42,761 nucleotides of DNA from Akkermansia muciniphila (lineage in GTDB: Bacteria; Verrucomicrobiota; Verrucomicrobiia; Methylacidiphilales; CAMAQI01). Each line of letters opens with the position of its first letter. Within the stretch, counting starts at the first letter, position 1. A program made the position numbers and the translations under genes. Under the pieces are notes generated by a model. It saw nothing but the letters and a program-made list of their open reading frames with translations. It was not told where the DNA came from and did not search any database. Where the stretch lies: positions 1-42,761 of the forward strand of contig CAMCYL010000013.1 of the NCBI GenBank assembly GCA_945883905.1, read 5' to 3'. Positions 25,501 to 35,055 of this stretch are shown here, piece by piece.

Positions 25501-25957
25501 GGCCCCTGAGAGTTTTCAAGGGTTGATTAAACAACGGCTTCGATGGTCCTTTGGAACGATGCAATGTTTATGGAAACATCGAGAGATGATACTGAATCCA
25601 GATTATCGTTGGTTGGGTTTATTGAGTCTTCCCAGTATCTGTTTTTTTCAGATTCTTTTAGTCGCGATTGTTCCGCTGGTCGATTTTTTACTAATCGTCT
25701 CATTGCTTCTTGGAAATGGAGCGGCCGTTTTACCTTTTATTATTCTATTTTTAGGGGTGGATCTTTTTTTGGCGATGATGGCGAGCCGGATTGAGGGAGA
25801 GCCGATGGGGAGAAGTTGGTTGATTATTCCGATGCGCCTCATTTATCGACCGCTATTAGCGTATGTCGTTTGGAAATCTCTCTTAAAGGCCTTTAGCGGA
25901 GTATGGATGATTTGGTCTCGAATCGAACGAACGGGCAGTGTCGGTTCTGAAAGTTGA
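22586..25957 (+). CDS. Three-domain polysaccharide synthase: GH18-like, NodB deacetylase, GT2
   Basis: This 1123-residue membrane protein fuses three activities usually found on separate genes. After an N-terminal helix (about 22-45) comes a GH18-like domain (about 105-440). A polysaccharide deacetylase domain follows (about 490-690), with TLSFDDGPD (Asp495, Asp496), SHTYTH and FRPPY, and LLHD near its end. Then come hydrophobic helices and a processive GT2 glycosyltransferase (about 765-1000) with VSILVPAYNEE, DDGS (804-805), DAD (855-857), EDTD (946-949) and QRLRW (983-987). Closing membrane helices follow. The set resembles GlcNAc-polymer synthases such as PgaC/NodC linked to a deacetylase. 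In the GH18-like part the acid/base glutamate is replaced by Gln221. I use the ATG at 22586; upstream codons read as non-coding. Confidence 0.92.
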   Translation: MQSDSSKSVVFWDPTGRRWTRIKILLFILTLLLVLAAISFIGSLWIQPELQLPQKVRDLKSKLRAYEVPQKKYRSLEQWTEYSNSSPRSRNRVIQLEEKMGALSKRDKEVRLGFYVDWDPNSFESLKRNREILTHVTSEWFTLRGLNGEVTEDKGLKLSQYLKEEGLSFLPMITNLCGDEWMPEAVEAILSSNPQRGEFFINELMRQLGEFPNAGVLIDFQQVDPEYKTKLTALLKRLASRLHEQKKELWLTIPVGRDLRVFDLDSLSTEVDRFVAVLHDENSENDQAGPIASQNWFEGWLRVLMGYGEPDQWVVALGNYAYDWTEGKAKAETIAFGDVMSRARAAKVMQVLNLPPHLNGTFTYQNGEEKHEVWFLDALSFANQLKAVREFGVRGTALFRLGTEDPHLGSIWKANNSELEKLDPSQFDHLQEDSLLSHVGNGEVITVDLEMKAGKREVTKDKWGRFQAVYRDYPQFPVIYHEGADFENKVTLSFDDGPDSKWTPLILEILKEKKVTATFFVVGNKVEENPELLQRIYQEGHEIGSHTYTHANLRFAPNEQIKLELNATQRIIESVIDHSTILFRPPYQADTRPKTIQDLVPIQIAEEMGYLTVCENIDPEDWSKPGADLILRRIKDQRHSGNIILLHDAGGDRSQTVEALPKIIDYLRARGDEIVPLAELLQIPREQLMASVQADHHETYRRVSGWGFRMIHTIEVLAWSFMIFASGLLLLRTFFVAYLAYRHDCKQEEIQKNQMSSLRVQSEVYAPPVSILVPAYNEEKVIERTLTVLLKSDYQGEYEIVVVDDGSTDHTSQQVQWILELNPRVRLVKQSNQGKSYALQNAIAQAKYEILILLDADTQFEPSTIGYLVEPLRDSQVAAVSGQVKVGNALNFLTRCQALEYTCGFNLDRRAYEDLDAITVVPGAICALRKSSVLQAGGISHDTLAEDTDLTLMLHRQGLQVRYASRAIAWTEAPESFQGLIKQRLRWSFGTMQCLWKHREMILNPDYRWLGLLSLPSICFFQILLVAIVPLVDFLLIVSLLLGNGAAVLPFIILFLGVDLFLAMMASRIEGEPMGRSWLIIPMRLIYRPLLAYVVWKSLLKAFSGVWMIWSRIERTGSVGSES

Positions 25958-26029
25958 GTCCTCATTTGACAGGGAATAGAGTTTTCTCTTTTGTTCTTTC
26001 AATTGCCTGTTAGCGTGAGGGAGGTTCAT

Positions 26030-26065
26030 CCCTGTCGGTTTTTTGCAACCGAGAGGGTCCTTTTT
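26030..26065 (+). terminator. Rho-independent terminator after the GT2 fusion gene
   Basis: CCCTGTCGGTT pairs with AACCGAGAGGG (11 bp, one mismatch) around the loop TTTTGC, followed by TCCTTTTT. It lies about 70 bases past the stop codon of the fusion gene. Confidence 0.6.
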
Positions 26066-26080
26066 CTTAAACCTCTTGAA

Positions 26081-26120
26081 GGAGCTCACCGCTTTTCAGG
26101 AAAGAATGAGCTCCATTTTT
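26081..26120 (+). terminator. Second hairpin before the cyclic glucan synthase gene
   Basis: GGAGCTCA (26081-26088) and TGAGCTCC (26107-26114) form a perfect 8-bp stem with an 18-base loop, followed by ATTTTTC. It could be a second terminator of the upstream gene or a leader hairpin of the glucan synthase gene. The rest of the 250-base gap shows nothing else. Confidence 0.5.
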
Positions 26121-26210
26121 CTTCGGCAAAGTATAAGACTTTTCCCTGCAGTTTTTATTTTTTAAATTCTGGTTCTCAGGGGAAAAAGACGGTTCTGCCA
26201 AAGGCTCCTG

Positions 26211-29200
26211 ATGTTTTCTGGTTTTACGAAAGGGTTAATGAAGAAAATTCTTCCGATCGCGGAGGAAGAAAAGGCTTTACGAGGCGAATTACTTAATCTG
26301 ACTCAACTCGGTCAACAGGCAGAGAGCTTTGCAAAATCTCATCTGCTGTTAAAGGGATCTGGATCGACCTGTCTCCTCTCTCGTTTGGATGAAAATGAGA
26401 GGATTCTGCGCGATTATAATCGGGTCACGCGTTCTTTTCATATCAATCGTCGTATCACACCGGCAACGGAATGGCTCCTGGATAATTTTTATTTGATCGA
26501 GGAACAGATTCAAATGGTGAGGCTCCATTTTCCGAAAGGGTATAGTCGAGAGCTCCCGTGTGGGGAATCATCAGTCCCGCGGGTTTATGAGATGATACTT
26601 GATATCATTTCTCACGTCGATGCTCAAATCGATGCGCAATCACTACAAATCTATATTTCGACTTATCAAAGTGTGACGCCTTTGAAGTTAGGGGAACTTT
26701 GGGCGATTCCGATTATGCTACGAATGGGGTTAATCGAAAACTTACAACGAATAACCACTCGTCTTGCTTCGGCTCGAAAAAGTCGTGATCTTGCCGCTCA
26801 TTGGATAAGGCGGTTTCATGAAATTCAGGAAAAAAATCCATCGGATTTTGTGATTGTGATGGCTGAAATGACACAGTCAAATTTGGTTTATACGAGTTCC
26901 TTTGTCGCCGAATTTTGTCAATCCTTGATCAGTACTAGTGCGACAATGCACTGGACCCGAAACTGGTTTGAACAACTTTTAACAGAGAAGGGGCTTTCTA
27001 TTGATCTCTTAACTCAAGAGGAGAATCAGTTACAGGCAGCGGAACAGGTTTCGGTGAGTCATAGTATTACGAGCCTTCGTTTTTTGAGTGCAATTAATTG
27101 GAAGGATTTTGTCGAATCCATGAGTGAGGTTCATCAGATTCTTCAAAAGGATCCCCAAGAAATTTATTCGAAAATGGATTTTTTTACACGTGATGCCTAC
27201 CGTCACAGTGTCGAGGCAATTGCCTCAAAAGGTCCTTCTTCTGAAATAAAAGTGGCACAAGAGGCCATTGAACTTGCCGAAAAAAATAAGATTGAAAAGG
27301 GGGTCGATGATCGAGCTTCTCATGTGGGGTATTATTTGATTCGACAAGGCCGAAGCTCATTAGAAAAAAAGTGTGAAGCCTCCATTGCTTGGGGAGTGTG
27401 GTCAGAGCGTCTATTCCGTCAGTTTTCAAAAAGTTATTACTTGGGAGGAATCGTTGTCATTACCGGAGGGATTTCATGGGGATTCATGACGCTTATTGCC
27501 GCGAAGGGAGTTGAATTTCCGGTTTGGGGGGAACTGCTATTTTCCTTCAGCCTCCTTCTTTGCGCCAGTCAGAGTGCGGTTGCATTGATGAATGGAATAA
27601 CCACAGCGATAGTTCATCCTCAGTTACTTCCTCGCCTCGATTTTTCTAAAGAGATTCCTGTGAGCGCCACCACGATGGCAGTGATTCCAACGCTTTTAGC
27701 CAGTCCGAAGGGAATTGAAAAACTTCTGGAATCGATCGAGATTCACTATTTAGGCAATCAGGACCCCCATCTTTCATTTGCACTTCTGACCGATTTTTCC
27801 GATGCCTCTACCGAGACGATGCCGACAGATCAAATTTTTTTGGATCAAGCACGCTCTGGAATTGAGGGGCTCAATCATAAATATCCTGCGGATCGCTCTC
27901 CGCATTTTTTGATGTTTCATCGTCCACGACGTTGGAATGAGAGAGAAAAATGTTGGATGGGCTACGAGCGGAAGCGCGGTAAACTGGCAGAGTTTAATGC
28001 CCTGTTAATTCGGGGAAACTCCGACCGTTTTTCGATGATTGTTGGAGATTTTAAATTACTCCCAACAGTTCGCTATGTGATTACACTCGATACCGATACG
28101 CAAATGCCACGAGAGGTCGCACAAAAGATGATCGGAACGGCTGCCCATCCGTTGAATCATCCAATTATCGATTCAAAGACTAGTCAAGTAGTTGACGGTT
28201 ATGTCATTTTGCAGCCGAGAGCGATGGGATCGCTTTTAAGTTCAACTCGTTCGTGGTTCGGACGTATTTATGCAGGGGATATTGGAATTGATCCGTATAC
28301 TTGCGCCAGCTCAGATGTGTACCAAGATTTATTTGGAGAATGTTCCTTTATTGGAAAAGGGATTTATGATTTACAGGCTTTTGAAGTAACGACCGCTGGG
28401 CGTTTTCCAGAAAATAAGATACTAAGTCATGACTTAATTGAGTCCTGCTATGCCCGTTGCGGATTAATGAGTGATGTGATTCTGTATGAAGATCATCCCA
28501 CGAGTTTAATCACAGAAATGCGCCGACAACATCGCTGGTTGAGAGGGGACTGGCAGATCTCGCGATGGTTGAGGTCTACTGTTCCTCAAGCTGAGATCAA
28601 AGGAGGAGATAAATGCGTTCTTGCTCAAAATCCACTTTCGATTTTGTCTCAGTGGAAGATTCTTGATAATTTACGACGGAGTTTGATTGCTCCGATTCTC
28701 TTTGCGCTTCTGTTGGGGAGTTGGTTTTTTCTTCCTACGATCCATCAAGAGGTCGGACTCCTTCTTTTAATAACGATGGCAACGGGTTCAATTTTCTCTC
28801 TCTTTCTCACCTGTATTAAAAAATCGAAAGATTTATCCTTTTCAATTCATGGAAAAGAGTGTGGAAATGAATCCCTCAAGCAAAGTGCCCAATTCTTTCT
28901 TCAAATTATTTTTCTTCCAAACATGGCAATCCTTCATCTCGATGCGATTTTACGGGCAAGCTACCGACTCCTCGTCAGTAAACGTCGATTGCTGGAGTGG
29001 CAGACAGCGGGCGAGGTGGAACGATCCAATGAAAACGGTTTAATGGAATCGTTTCGCTCTCTGAGCTTCTCGCCAATCCTTGTTTTGGGAATTGTTTTAC
29101 TTGTTTTCAATGGAGAAATCTCCCTCGATTTTCCTCAAGCGGTTCTCATAGGACTTTGGTTGATCGCCCCTTGGATTGCCTGGAGCATAGGGCAACCGTT

Positions 29201-32200
29201 TGTGAATTCTACGCTTCAGCTCAATCGAGATCAGAACCTTTTTCTTCGGCGAATTGCACGGAAAACATGGAGATTCTTTGAGGTTTTTGTCGATGAAAAT
29301 GAGAACTATTTGCCTCCCGATAATTTTCAAGAACTACCGTCGCCAACGATTGCCTCAAGAACCTCTCCGACGAACATCGGGCTCTCGCTTCTCAGTAATC
29401 TTTCCGCATTTGATTTTGGATATTTGAATCTGCACCGTTTAATTCAGAGGACGGAAAATACATTCAACACCTTAAATCAACTGGATCGATTTCAAGGGCA
29501 TTTTTATAATTGGTACGATACACGGTCTCTCAAACCGTTAGTTCCTCGTTATATTTCAAGTGTCGATAGTGGAAATCTTGCAGGTCATCTTTTAGTCTTA
29601 GAGTCCGGATTTATCCAGATGATCGAGGCCCCAATCTATTCGACACGACTCTTTAATGGACTTTATGATACCGCTTGTTTACTTAAAGAATCACTTGTTA
29701 AAAGTTCCGATCTGGATGAAGTACTGAAACTTCTTGTAGCTCCTCCGAATAGCTTTATCGATGGGTCTATTATCTTAGAGAGGTTGAAGGAACCGATCTT
29801 TCGGCTGACTCAGAGTAAGGACTCCTTAGAAAATTCGGATCTTAATTATTGGAGCCAAGCCCTCGATCAACAGATCCGAGATGCGAGTGAGGATTTATTC
29901 TATTTAGCCCCTTGGATCCGTGATAAAAAAGTAAAGTTTCAGGGGGAATTCACGCCTTTGATGAGTGATTGTCAGCGGCTCCTCGATCATCTCTCGATCG
30001 CTCCGACGTTGCGAAATCTTGCTGAACTTTCCCATACGGTGCTTCCTTTATTAGAGGAGATTTTATCGATCCCATCGGCCTCTCCATCTGTAGAAAAGGA
30101 GTCGCTCTCCGTTTCTTACGAATTGTTACTGGCGATTCGTCTTTCGAGTGAGCGTGCAACGGAACGTATTCTTCGTTTAGAGGCACTCGCACAACAAAGT
30201 CATGAATTTGCATGCATGGATTTTAATTTCCTTTTCGACCTCGAACGAAATTTATTCGTGATCGGTTATAATGTCGATGAATGTAAGCGTGATCGTGGTT
30301 ATTATGATCTTCTGGCTTCCGAAGCACGACTGTGCAGTTACGTCGGTATTGCACTCGGACAGATCCATCAAGATCATTGGTTTTCCCTTGGAAGATTACT
30401 CCTTTCTTCTGAACGTGGAACGATCTTAGCCTCCTGGAGTGGGTCGCTCTTTGAATATCTCATGCCTCTGCTTGTCATGCCAAATTATCCAATGACCCTT
30501 TTAGATCAAACGTACTTTGAGTCGATCAAGGCACAAATTTCTTATGGCGAGCTCAAAGAGATTCCATGGGGGGTCTCGGAGTCCGGATATAATCGAACCG
30601 ATTCCCATTTCAACTATCAATATAAAGCCTTCGGAGTTCCTGGATTGGGACTGAAGCGAGGTTTAGGGGAAGATCTAGTGATCGCTCCCTATGCGGCAGT
30701 TATGGGATTGATGATCGCTCCGCAAAAGGCCTGTGACAATTTAAAACGAATTTCTAAAGAGGGATTTGAGGGGGTCTATGGATTCTATGAAGCGATCGAC
30801 TATACTCCTTCTCGACTTCCTCCAGGTCAAAGCAATGCTCCTTTGCGATCCTTTATGGCTCATCATCAAGGAATGAGTTTTCTTTCGATCAATTTCGCTC
30901 TTCATCAACAACCGATGCAGCGACGTTTTCTCCGGAATCCATGGCTAAAGTCAACGGTGCTGTTGCTTCAAGAACGAATTCCTAAAACAAATTCCTCTCT
31001 TTTGCCTGATGAAGTGGATGACGTGAAGAGTCATAAACGCCAAAAGAATACGGAAGGAACCGTTCGAGTTTTTAACTCACCCTCACTTTCGAATCCTGAG
31101 ATTCACCTCCTGACCAATGGTCGCTATCAAGTCATGGTCACTTCTGCAGGATCAGGCTATAGTCGTTGGCATAATCTTGCGTTGACACGTTGGCGTGAAG
31201 ATGCGACGCAGGATTGTTGGGGAAGTTTCTTTTATCTTCGAGAGCCTTTAAACGGAAATCTTTGGTCGACGACTCATCAACCGACAACCGCAAAACACAC
31301 GCTCTACGAGGCGATTTTTACACAAGGTCGAGCTGAGTTTCGGCAGCGTTATGAAGAAATCGAAAGTCATACGGAGCTCTGTATTTCACCCGAGGATGAT
31401 GTCGAGCTACGGAGGATTACGCTCGTCAATCATTCGAGCGAAATCCGCGAAATTGAGGTGACCTCTTTTGCGGAGATGGTACTCGCTCCTCATGCCGCAG
31501 ATGAAGCGCATCCCGCTTTCAGTAACCTTTTTGTTCAGACCGAATTTCTCTCGGAGAGTTCAGCACTCCTTTGTACTCGACGTCCCCGGAGTGAAAAGGA
31601 GTCCGTTCCGTGGCTCTTTCATTTATGGATTCCAGAATCAGGAGAGATAGGCTCTTTAAGCTATGATACCGATCGATCTCAATTTATCGGTCGTGGACGG
31701 ACGCTTCAAAATCCGATCGCCATGCAGGGGGCTCTCAAGAACTCCGTCGGTTCTGTTCTTGATCCGATTATTGCCCTTCGTCGAACGATTTGTCTGCAGC
31801 CTCATCAAACGATCCGTCTCCATTCCGTGATGGGGGCGACCGATCGTCGTGAATTAGCCCTCGCCCTGATTGAAAAGTATCATAATCCTCGAATGATGGA
31901 TCGTGCGCTTGAACTTGCGTGGACGCATAGTCAGGTTCTTCTTCATCATTTGAATATCTCTGAAAAAGAGGCGCAACAATACATGCAGCTTGCAGGAAGT
32001 TTGATTTATCCAAATCCTTCTAAACGGGCTCCCGCGACAGTTCTTCTTGCGAATCGCCGAACGCAAAGTGCTTTATGGGGTTATGGTATTTCTGGCGATC
32101 TGCCGATTGTTTTAGTCCGAATCCGTGATCAAGAGAAAATGAATCTCGTTCAACAGTTGATCCATGCCCATGCCTACTGGCGCTCGAAAGGGATCGTTTC

Positions 32201-34937
32201 GGATCTTGTGATTCTGAATGAGGACGATTCTCATTATCACCAGCAGATGCAAGAGCGAGTTTTACACATCATTGCTTCTGGATCGGAGAGTGCTTTTATC
32301 GATAAACCGGGCGGGATTTTTGTTCGAAAAATAGATCAACTTCCCATCGAAGATAGAACTCTTTTTCAAGCCGTGGCTCATCTTCTCTTTGAATGTGAAA
32401 ATGGAACTCTGGAGGAGCAACTTCAACAAATCACCCCTCGTTTACCGTCGCCTCCATTATTAGTCGTAACGAAGCCGCCACTTTATCCTCCACATCAAAC
32501 CGCTTTCCGGGAGTTGGTTTTTCATAATGGGATTGGGGGATTTACAAAAGATGGACGTGAATATGTCATGCGATTTGAAGATCAGATGAGCTCTCCCGCC
32601 CCTTGGGTCAATGTGATTGCCAATTCTGATTTTGGAACGGTGATTTCGGAAGGAGGGTCGGCTTATACGTGGTCAGAAAATTGTCATGAATTTCGACTCA
32701 CTCCTTGGAATAACGATCCTGTCACAGATCCTTCAGGAGAGGCTTTTTATATTCGGGATGAACAAACAGGTCTGTTCTGGTCACCGACCCCAGGACCTGC
32801 ACGTGGAATCAACCCTTACGTGGTTCGACATGGTTTTGGTTACTCCGTCTTTGAGCATGAAGAACAGGGAATTATCTCAGAACTTTGGGTCTATGTCGCT
32901 GTGGATGCCCCGATAAAATTAGTCTCGATTAAATTACGCAATGTTTCAGGTCGAGCCCGTTCGATATCGGTCACCGGATATTGGGAGTGGGTCTTAGGAG
33001 ATCTTCGGAGTCGTTCGCAACGCTCAATTCAAACGCAGATCGATCCCAAAAGTGGAGCTCTCTTAATTCGTAACCCCCTTCATCGCGAATTTTCTGAGCG
33101 AATTGTTTTTTTAGATGTTCATGATTCTGGTCGCGGAGTGACAGGAGATCGTAAAGAATTTATTGGACGCAATGGCTCTCTTCGTTCCCCTGCGGCAATG
33201 AAACGGGTGCGACTTTCTGGAAAGGTGGGAGCGGGATTCGACCCCTGTGGGGCAATCCAAGTTTTTCATGAACTTCCGTCCGAAGGGAGCAAAGAGATCT
33301 CGTTTCGAATCGGTGTCGGTAAAAATAGTGGGGAGGTCCAAGGACTTATTCAACGTTTCCGTCGGCCTGAGGCCCTTCAAAAAACATTGCAAGAGGTTCA
33401 CGAGCATTGGAATAAAACGGTGGGGTCTGTTCAAATTGAGAGCCCCGATCCGGCTGTTAATTTGATGGCCAATGGATGGCTCCTTTACCAAACATTAAGT
33501 TGTCGGATGTGGGCTCGCACCGGTTTCTATCAATCCGGTGGGGCCTTCGGATTTCGCGACCAACTTCAAGACAGCATGGCATTAATTCATTCAAAGCCTG
33601 GATTAGTCCGCGAACATCTCTTGCGGGCCGCGGCCCAACAATTCAGAGAAGGGGATGTCCAACACTGGTGGCATCCCCCCTCAGGACGTGGTGTTCGGAC
33701 TCATTTTTCAGATGATCTTCTCTGGCTCCCCTTTGTGCTTTGTCACTATGTGACAACAATCGGAGACACAGGCGTTTTAGATGAACCGGTCTCATTTATC
33801 GAGAGTCGTCTCTTGCGCAAAGAGGAGGAGTCGAACTTTGATCTTCCGATTCGCTCGAGTGAAAATGCCTCCCTTTATCATCATGCAACGCGGGCGATCG
33901 AAAGAGGTTTTCAATATGGGGAACATGGACTTCCTCTTATCGGATGTGGGGATTGGAACGATGGAATGAATTTGGTCGGAAAAGAGGGCCGAGGAGAAAG
34001 TGTTTGGCTCGCTTTTTTCTTCTATGACTTATTGATTAAATTCTCGACGCTCGCTCAAAATCACCATGACCCTGACTTTTCAGCAAGGTGTTTACAAGAG
34101 GCGGAGAGCCTTCAACTGAATATCGAAAAATATGCCTGGGATGGTCAATGGTATAAACGAGCCTTTTTTGACGATGGCTCACCGTTAGGTTCCCATACTA
34201 ACATCGAATGTCAGATCGATTCCCTCCCTCAAAGCTGGTCTGTCCTCAGTCGCGCTGGAAATCTCGATCGAACTCATCAAGCCATGAGCGCCGTGCTTCA
34301 ACGTCTCGTGCGCCGAGATGCTCGACTGGTTCAGCTTTTCGATCCCCCATTTGAATCCTCAGAGTCCTCCAATTTAAATCCCGGTTACATCAAAGGATAT
34401 ATTCCGGGGGTACGGGAAAACGGCGGTCAATACACTCATGGGGCGATATGGAGTGCGATGGCATTTGCAGAACTCGGCGAAATTGAAAAAGCATGGGAAC
34501 TCTTTGAAATGTTGAATCCGATCCATCACGGAGATACGCCTGAACGGATCTCCACCTACAAAGTCGAACCGTATGTCGTCGCTGCCGACGTTTATGCCGT
34601 CGCCCCTCATATTGGACGAGGGGGATGGACGTGGTACACCGGCTCTGCAGGATGGATGTATCGTTTTCTGATGGAGACTCTTTTAGGGCTCCATTTAGAA
34701 GGTGAATATCTTCGCCTCCAACCACGAATTCCGATGAAATGGAACGATCTTAAAATTCGCTATCGCTATCGCCAAACGGACTATCAGATCTCGATCTCAA
34801 TCAGTGAATTTCCGGAGATGATCCTGGATGGAAAAATTCTTGCGGATCATCGGATTCCCCTCATCGATGATCAGCAGTGCCATCAAGTTCAACTTAAAAT
34901 AAAAAAAACTCCCCTAATCAATCCAAAACCTCTATGA
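26211..34937 (+). CDS. Cyclic beta-1,2-glucan synthase
   Basis: This 2908-residue protein has the layout of NdvB/Cgs, which makes cyclic beta-1,2-glucan from UDP-glucose for the periplasm. The N-terminal part carries a GT84 glycosyltransferase: LDTDTQMP (Asp627, Asp629), ECSFIGKGIYD, and QHRWLRGDWQ at about 770-780. It is bracketed by three pairs of membrane helices (near 405-465, 825-870, 945-1000). A central glycoamylase-like domain follows (about 1080-1570: WGVSESGYN, YGFYEAIDYTPSRLP, MAHHQGMSF), the region linked to cyclisation. The C-terminal half is a GH94 phosphorylase-like domain with GDWNDGMN (Asp2584) and ENGGQYTHGAIW. Known NdvB proteins are about 2830-2870 residues, so it is complete. 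The start may instead be the ATG at 26238. Confidence 0.95.
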   Translation: MFSGFTKGLMKKILPIAEEEKALRGELLNLTQLGQQAESFAKSHLLLKGSGSTCLLSRLDENERILRDYNRVTRSFHINRRITPATEWLLDNFYLIEEQIQMVRLHFPKGYSRELPCGESSVPRVYEMILDIISHVDAQIDAQSLQIYISTYQSVTPLKLGELWAIPIMLRMGLIENLQRITTRLASARKSRDLAAHWIRRFHEIQEKNPSDFVIVMAEMTQSNLVYTSSFVAEFCQSLISTSATMHWTRNWFEQLLTEKGLSIDLLTQEENQLQAAEQVSVSHSITSLRFLSAINWKDFVESMSEVHQILQKDPQEIYSKMDFFTRDAYRHSVEAIASKGPSSEIKVAQEAIELAEKNKIEKGVDDRASHVGYYLIRQGRSSLEKKCEASIAWGVWSERLFRQFSKSYYLGGIVVITGGISWGFMTLIAAKGVEFPVWGELLFSFSLLLCASQSAVALMNGITTAIVHPQLLPRLDFSKEIPVSATTMAVIPTLLASPKGIEKLLESIEIHYLGNQDPHLSFALLTDFSDASTETMPTDQIFLDQARSGIEGLNHKYPADRSPHFLMFHRPRRWNEREKCWMGYERKRGKLAEFNALLIRGNSDRFSMIVGDFKLLPTVRYVITLDTDTQMPREVAQKMIGTAAHPLNHPIIDSKTSQVVDGYVILQPRAMGSLLSSTRSWFGRIYAGDIGIDPYTCASSDVYQDLFGECSFIGKGIYDLQAFEVTTAGRFPENKILSHDLIESCYARCGLMSDVILYEDHPTSLITEMRRQHRWLRGDWQISRWLRSTVPQAEIKGGDKCVLAQNPLSILSQWKILDNLRRSLIAPILFALLLGSWFFLPTIHQEVGLLLLITMATGSIFSLFLTCIKKSKDLSFSIHGKECGNESLKQSAQFFLQIIFLPNMAILHLDAILRASYRLLVSKRRLLEWQTAGEVERSNENGLMESFRSLSFSPILVLGIVLLVFNGEISLDFPQAVLIGLWLIAPWIAWSIGQPFVNSTLQLNRDQNLFLRRIARKTWRFFEVFVDENENYLPPDNFQELPSPTIASRTSPTNIGLSLLSNLSAFDFGYLNLHRLIQRTENTFNTLNQLDRFQGHFYNWYDTRSLKPLVPRYISSVDSGNLAGHLLVLESGFIQMIEAPIYSTRLFNGLYDTACLLKESLVKSSDLDEVLKLLVAPPNSFIDGSIILERLKEPIFRLTQSKDSLENSDLNYWSQALDQQIRDASEDLFYLAPWIRDKKVKFQGEFTPLMSDCQRLLDHLSIAPTLRNLAELSHTVLPLLEEILSIPSASPSVEKESLSVSYELLLAIRLSSERATERILRLEALAQQSHEFACMDFNFLFDLERNLFVIGYNVDECKRDRGYYDLLASEARLCSYVGIALGQIHQDHWFSLGRLLLSSERGTILASWSGSLFEYLMPLLVMPNYPMTLLDQTYFESIKAQISYGELKEIPWGVSESGYNRTDSHFNYQYKAFGVPGLGLKRGLGEDLVIAPYAAVMGLMIAPQKACDNLKRISKEGFEGVYGFYEAIDYTPSRLPPGQSNAPLRSFMAHHQGMSFLSINFALHQQPMQRRFLRNPWLKSTVLLLQERIPKTNSSLLPDEVDDVKSHKRQKNTEGTVRVFNSPSLSNPEIHLLTNGRYQVMVTSAGSGYSRWHNLALTRWREDATQDCWGSFFYLREPLNGNLWSTTHQPTTAKHTLYEAIFTQGRAEFRQRYEEIESHTELCISPEDDVELRRITLVNHSSEIREIEVTSFAEMVLAPHAADEAHPAFSNLFVQTEFLSESSALLCTRRPRSEKESVPWLFHLWIPESGEIGSLSYDTDRSQFIGRGRTLQNPIAMQGALKNSVGSVLDPIIALRRTICLQPHQTIRLHSVMGATDRRELALALIEKYHNPRMMDRALELAWTHSQVLLHHLNISEKEAQQYMQLAGSLIYPNPSKRAPATVLLANRRTQSALWGYGISGDLPIVLVRIRDQEKMNLVQQLIHAHAYWRSKGIVSDLVILNEDDSHYHQQMQERVLHIIASGSESAFIDKPGGIFVRKIDQLPIEDRTLFQAVAHLLFECENGTLEEQLQQITPRLPSPPLLVVTKPPLYPPHQTAFRELVFHNGIGGFTKDGREYVMRFEDQMSSPAPWVNVIANSDFGTVISEGGSAYTWSENCHEFRLTPWNNDPVTDPSGEAFYIRDEQTGLFWSPTPGPARGINPYVVRHGFGYSVFEHEEQGIISELWVYVAVDAPIKLVSIKLRNVSGRARSISVTGYWEWVLGDLRSRSQRSIQTQIDPKSGALLIRNPLHREFSERIVFLDVHDSGRGVTGDRKEFIGRNGSLRSPAAMKRVRLSGKVGAGFDPCGAIQVFHELPSEGSKEISFRIGVGKNSGEVQGLIQRFRRPEALQKTLQEVHEHWNKTVGSVQIESPDPAVNLMANGWLLYQTLSCRMWARTGFYQSGGAFGFRDQLQDSMALIHSKPGLVREHLLRAAAQQFREGDVQHWWHPPSGRGVRTHFSDDLLWLPFVLCHYVTTIGDTGVLDEPVSFIESRLLRKEEESNFDLPIRSSENASLYHHATRAIERGFQYGEHGLPLIGCGDWNDGMNLVGKEGRGESVWLAFFFYDLLIKFSTLAQNHHDPDFSARCLQEAESLQLNIEKYAWDGQWYKRAFFDDGSPLGSHTNIECQIDSLPQSWSVLSRAGNLDRTHQAMSAVLQRLVRRDARLVQLFDPPFESSESSNLNPGYIKGYIPGVRENGGQYTHGAIWSAMAFAELGEIEKAWELFEMLNPIHHGDTPERISTYKVEPYVVAADVYAVAPHIGRGGWTWYTGSAGWMYRFLMETLLGLHLEGEYLRLQPRIPMKWNDLKIRYRYRQTDYQISISISEFPEMILDGKILADHRIPLIDDQQCHQVQLKIKKTPLINPKPL

Positions 34938-35055
34938 AATGGAAAGAGTCTGTCGAGAACAGGAAAATAAGAGTGCGGAATTTGTGCGCGTATCATAGGG
35001 ATCAAAGAAAAGGATAAAAAGAGAGATCGAGTCACACGAGAAAGAATTAAAAGCT

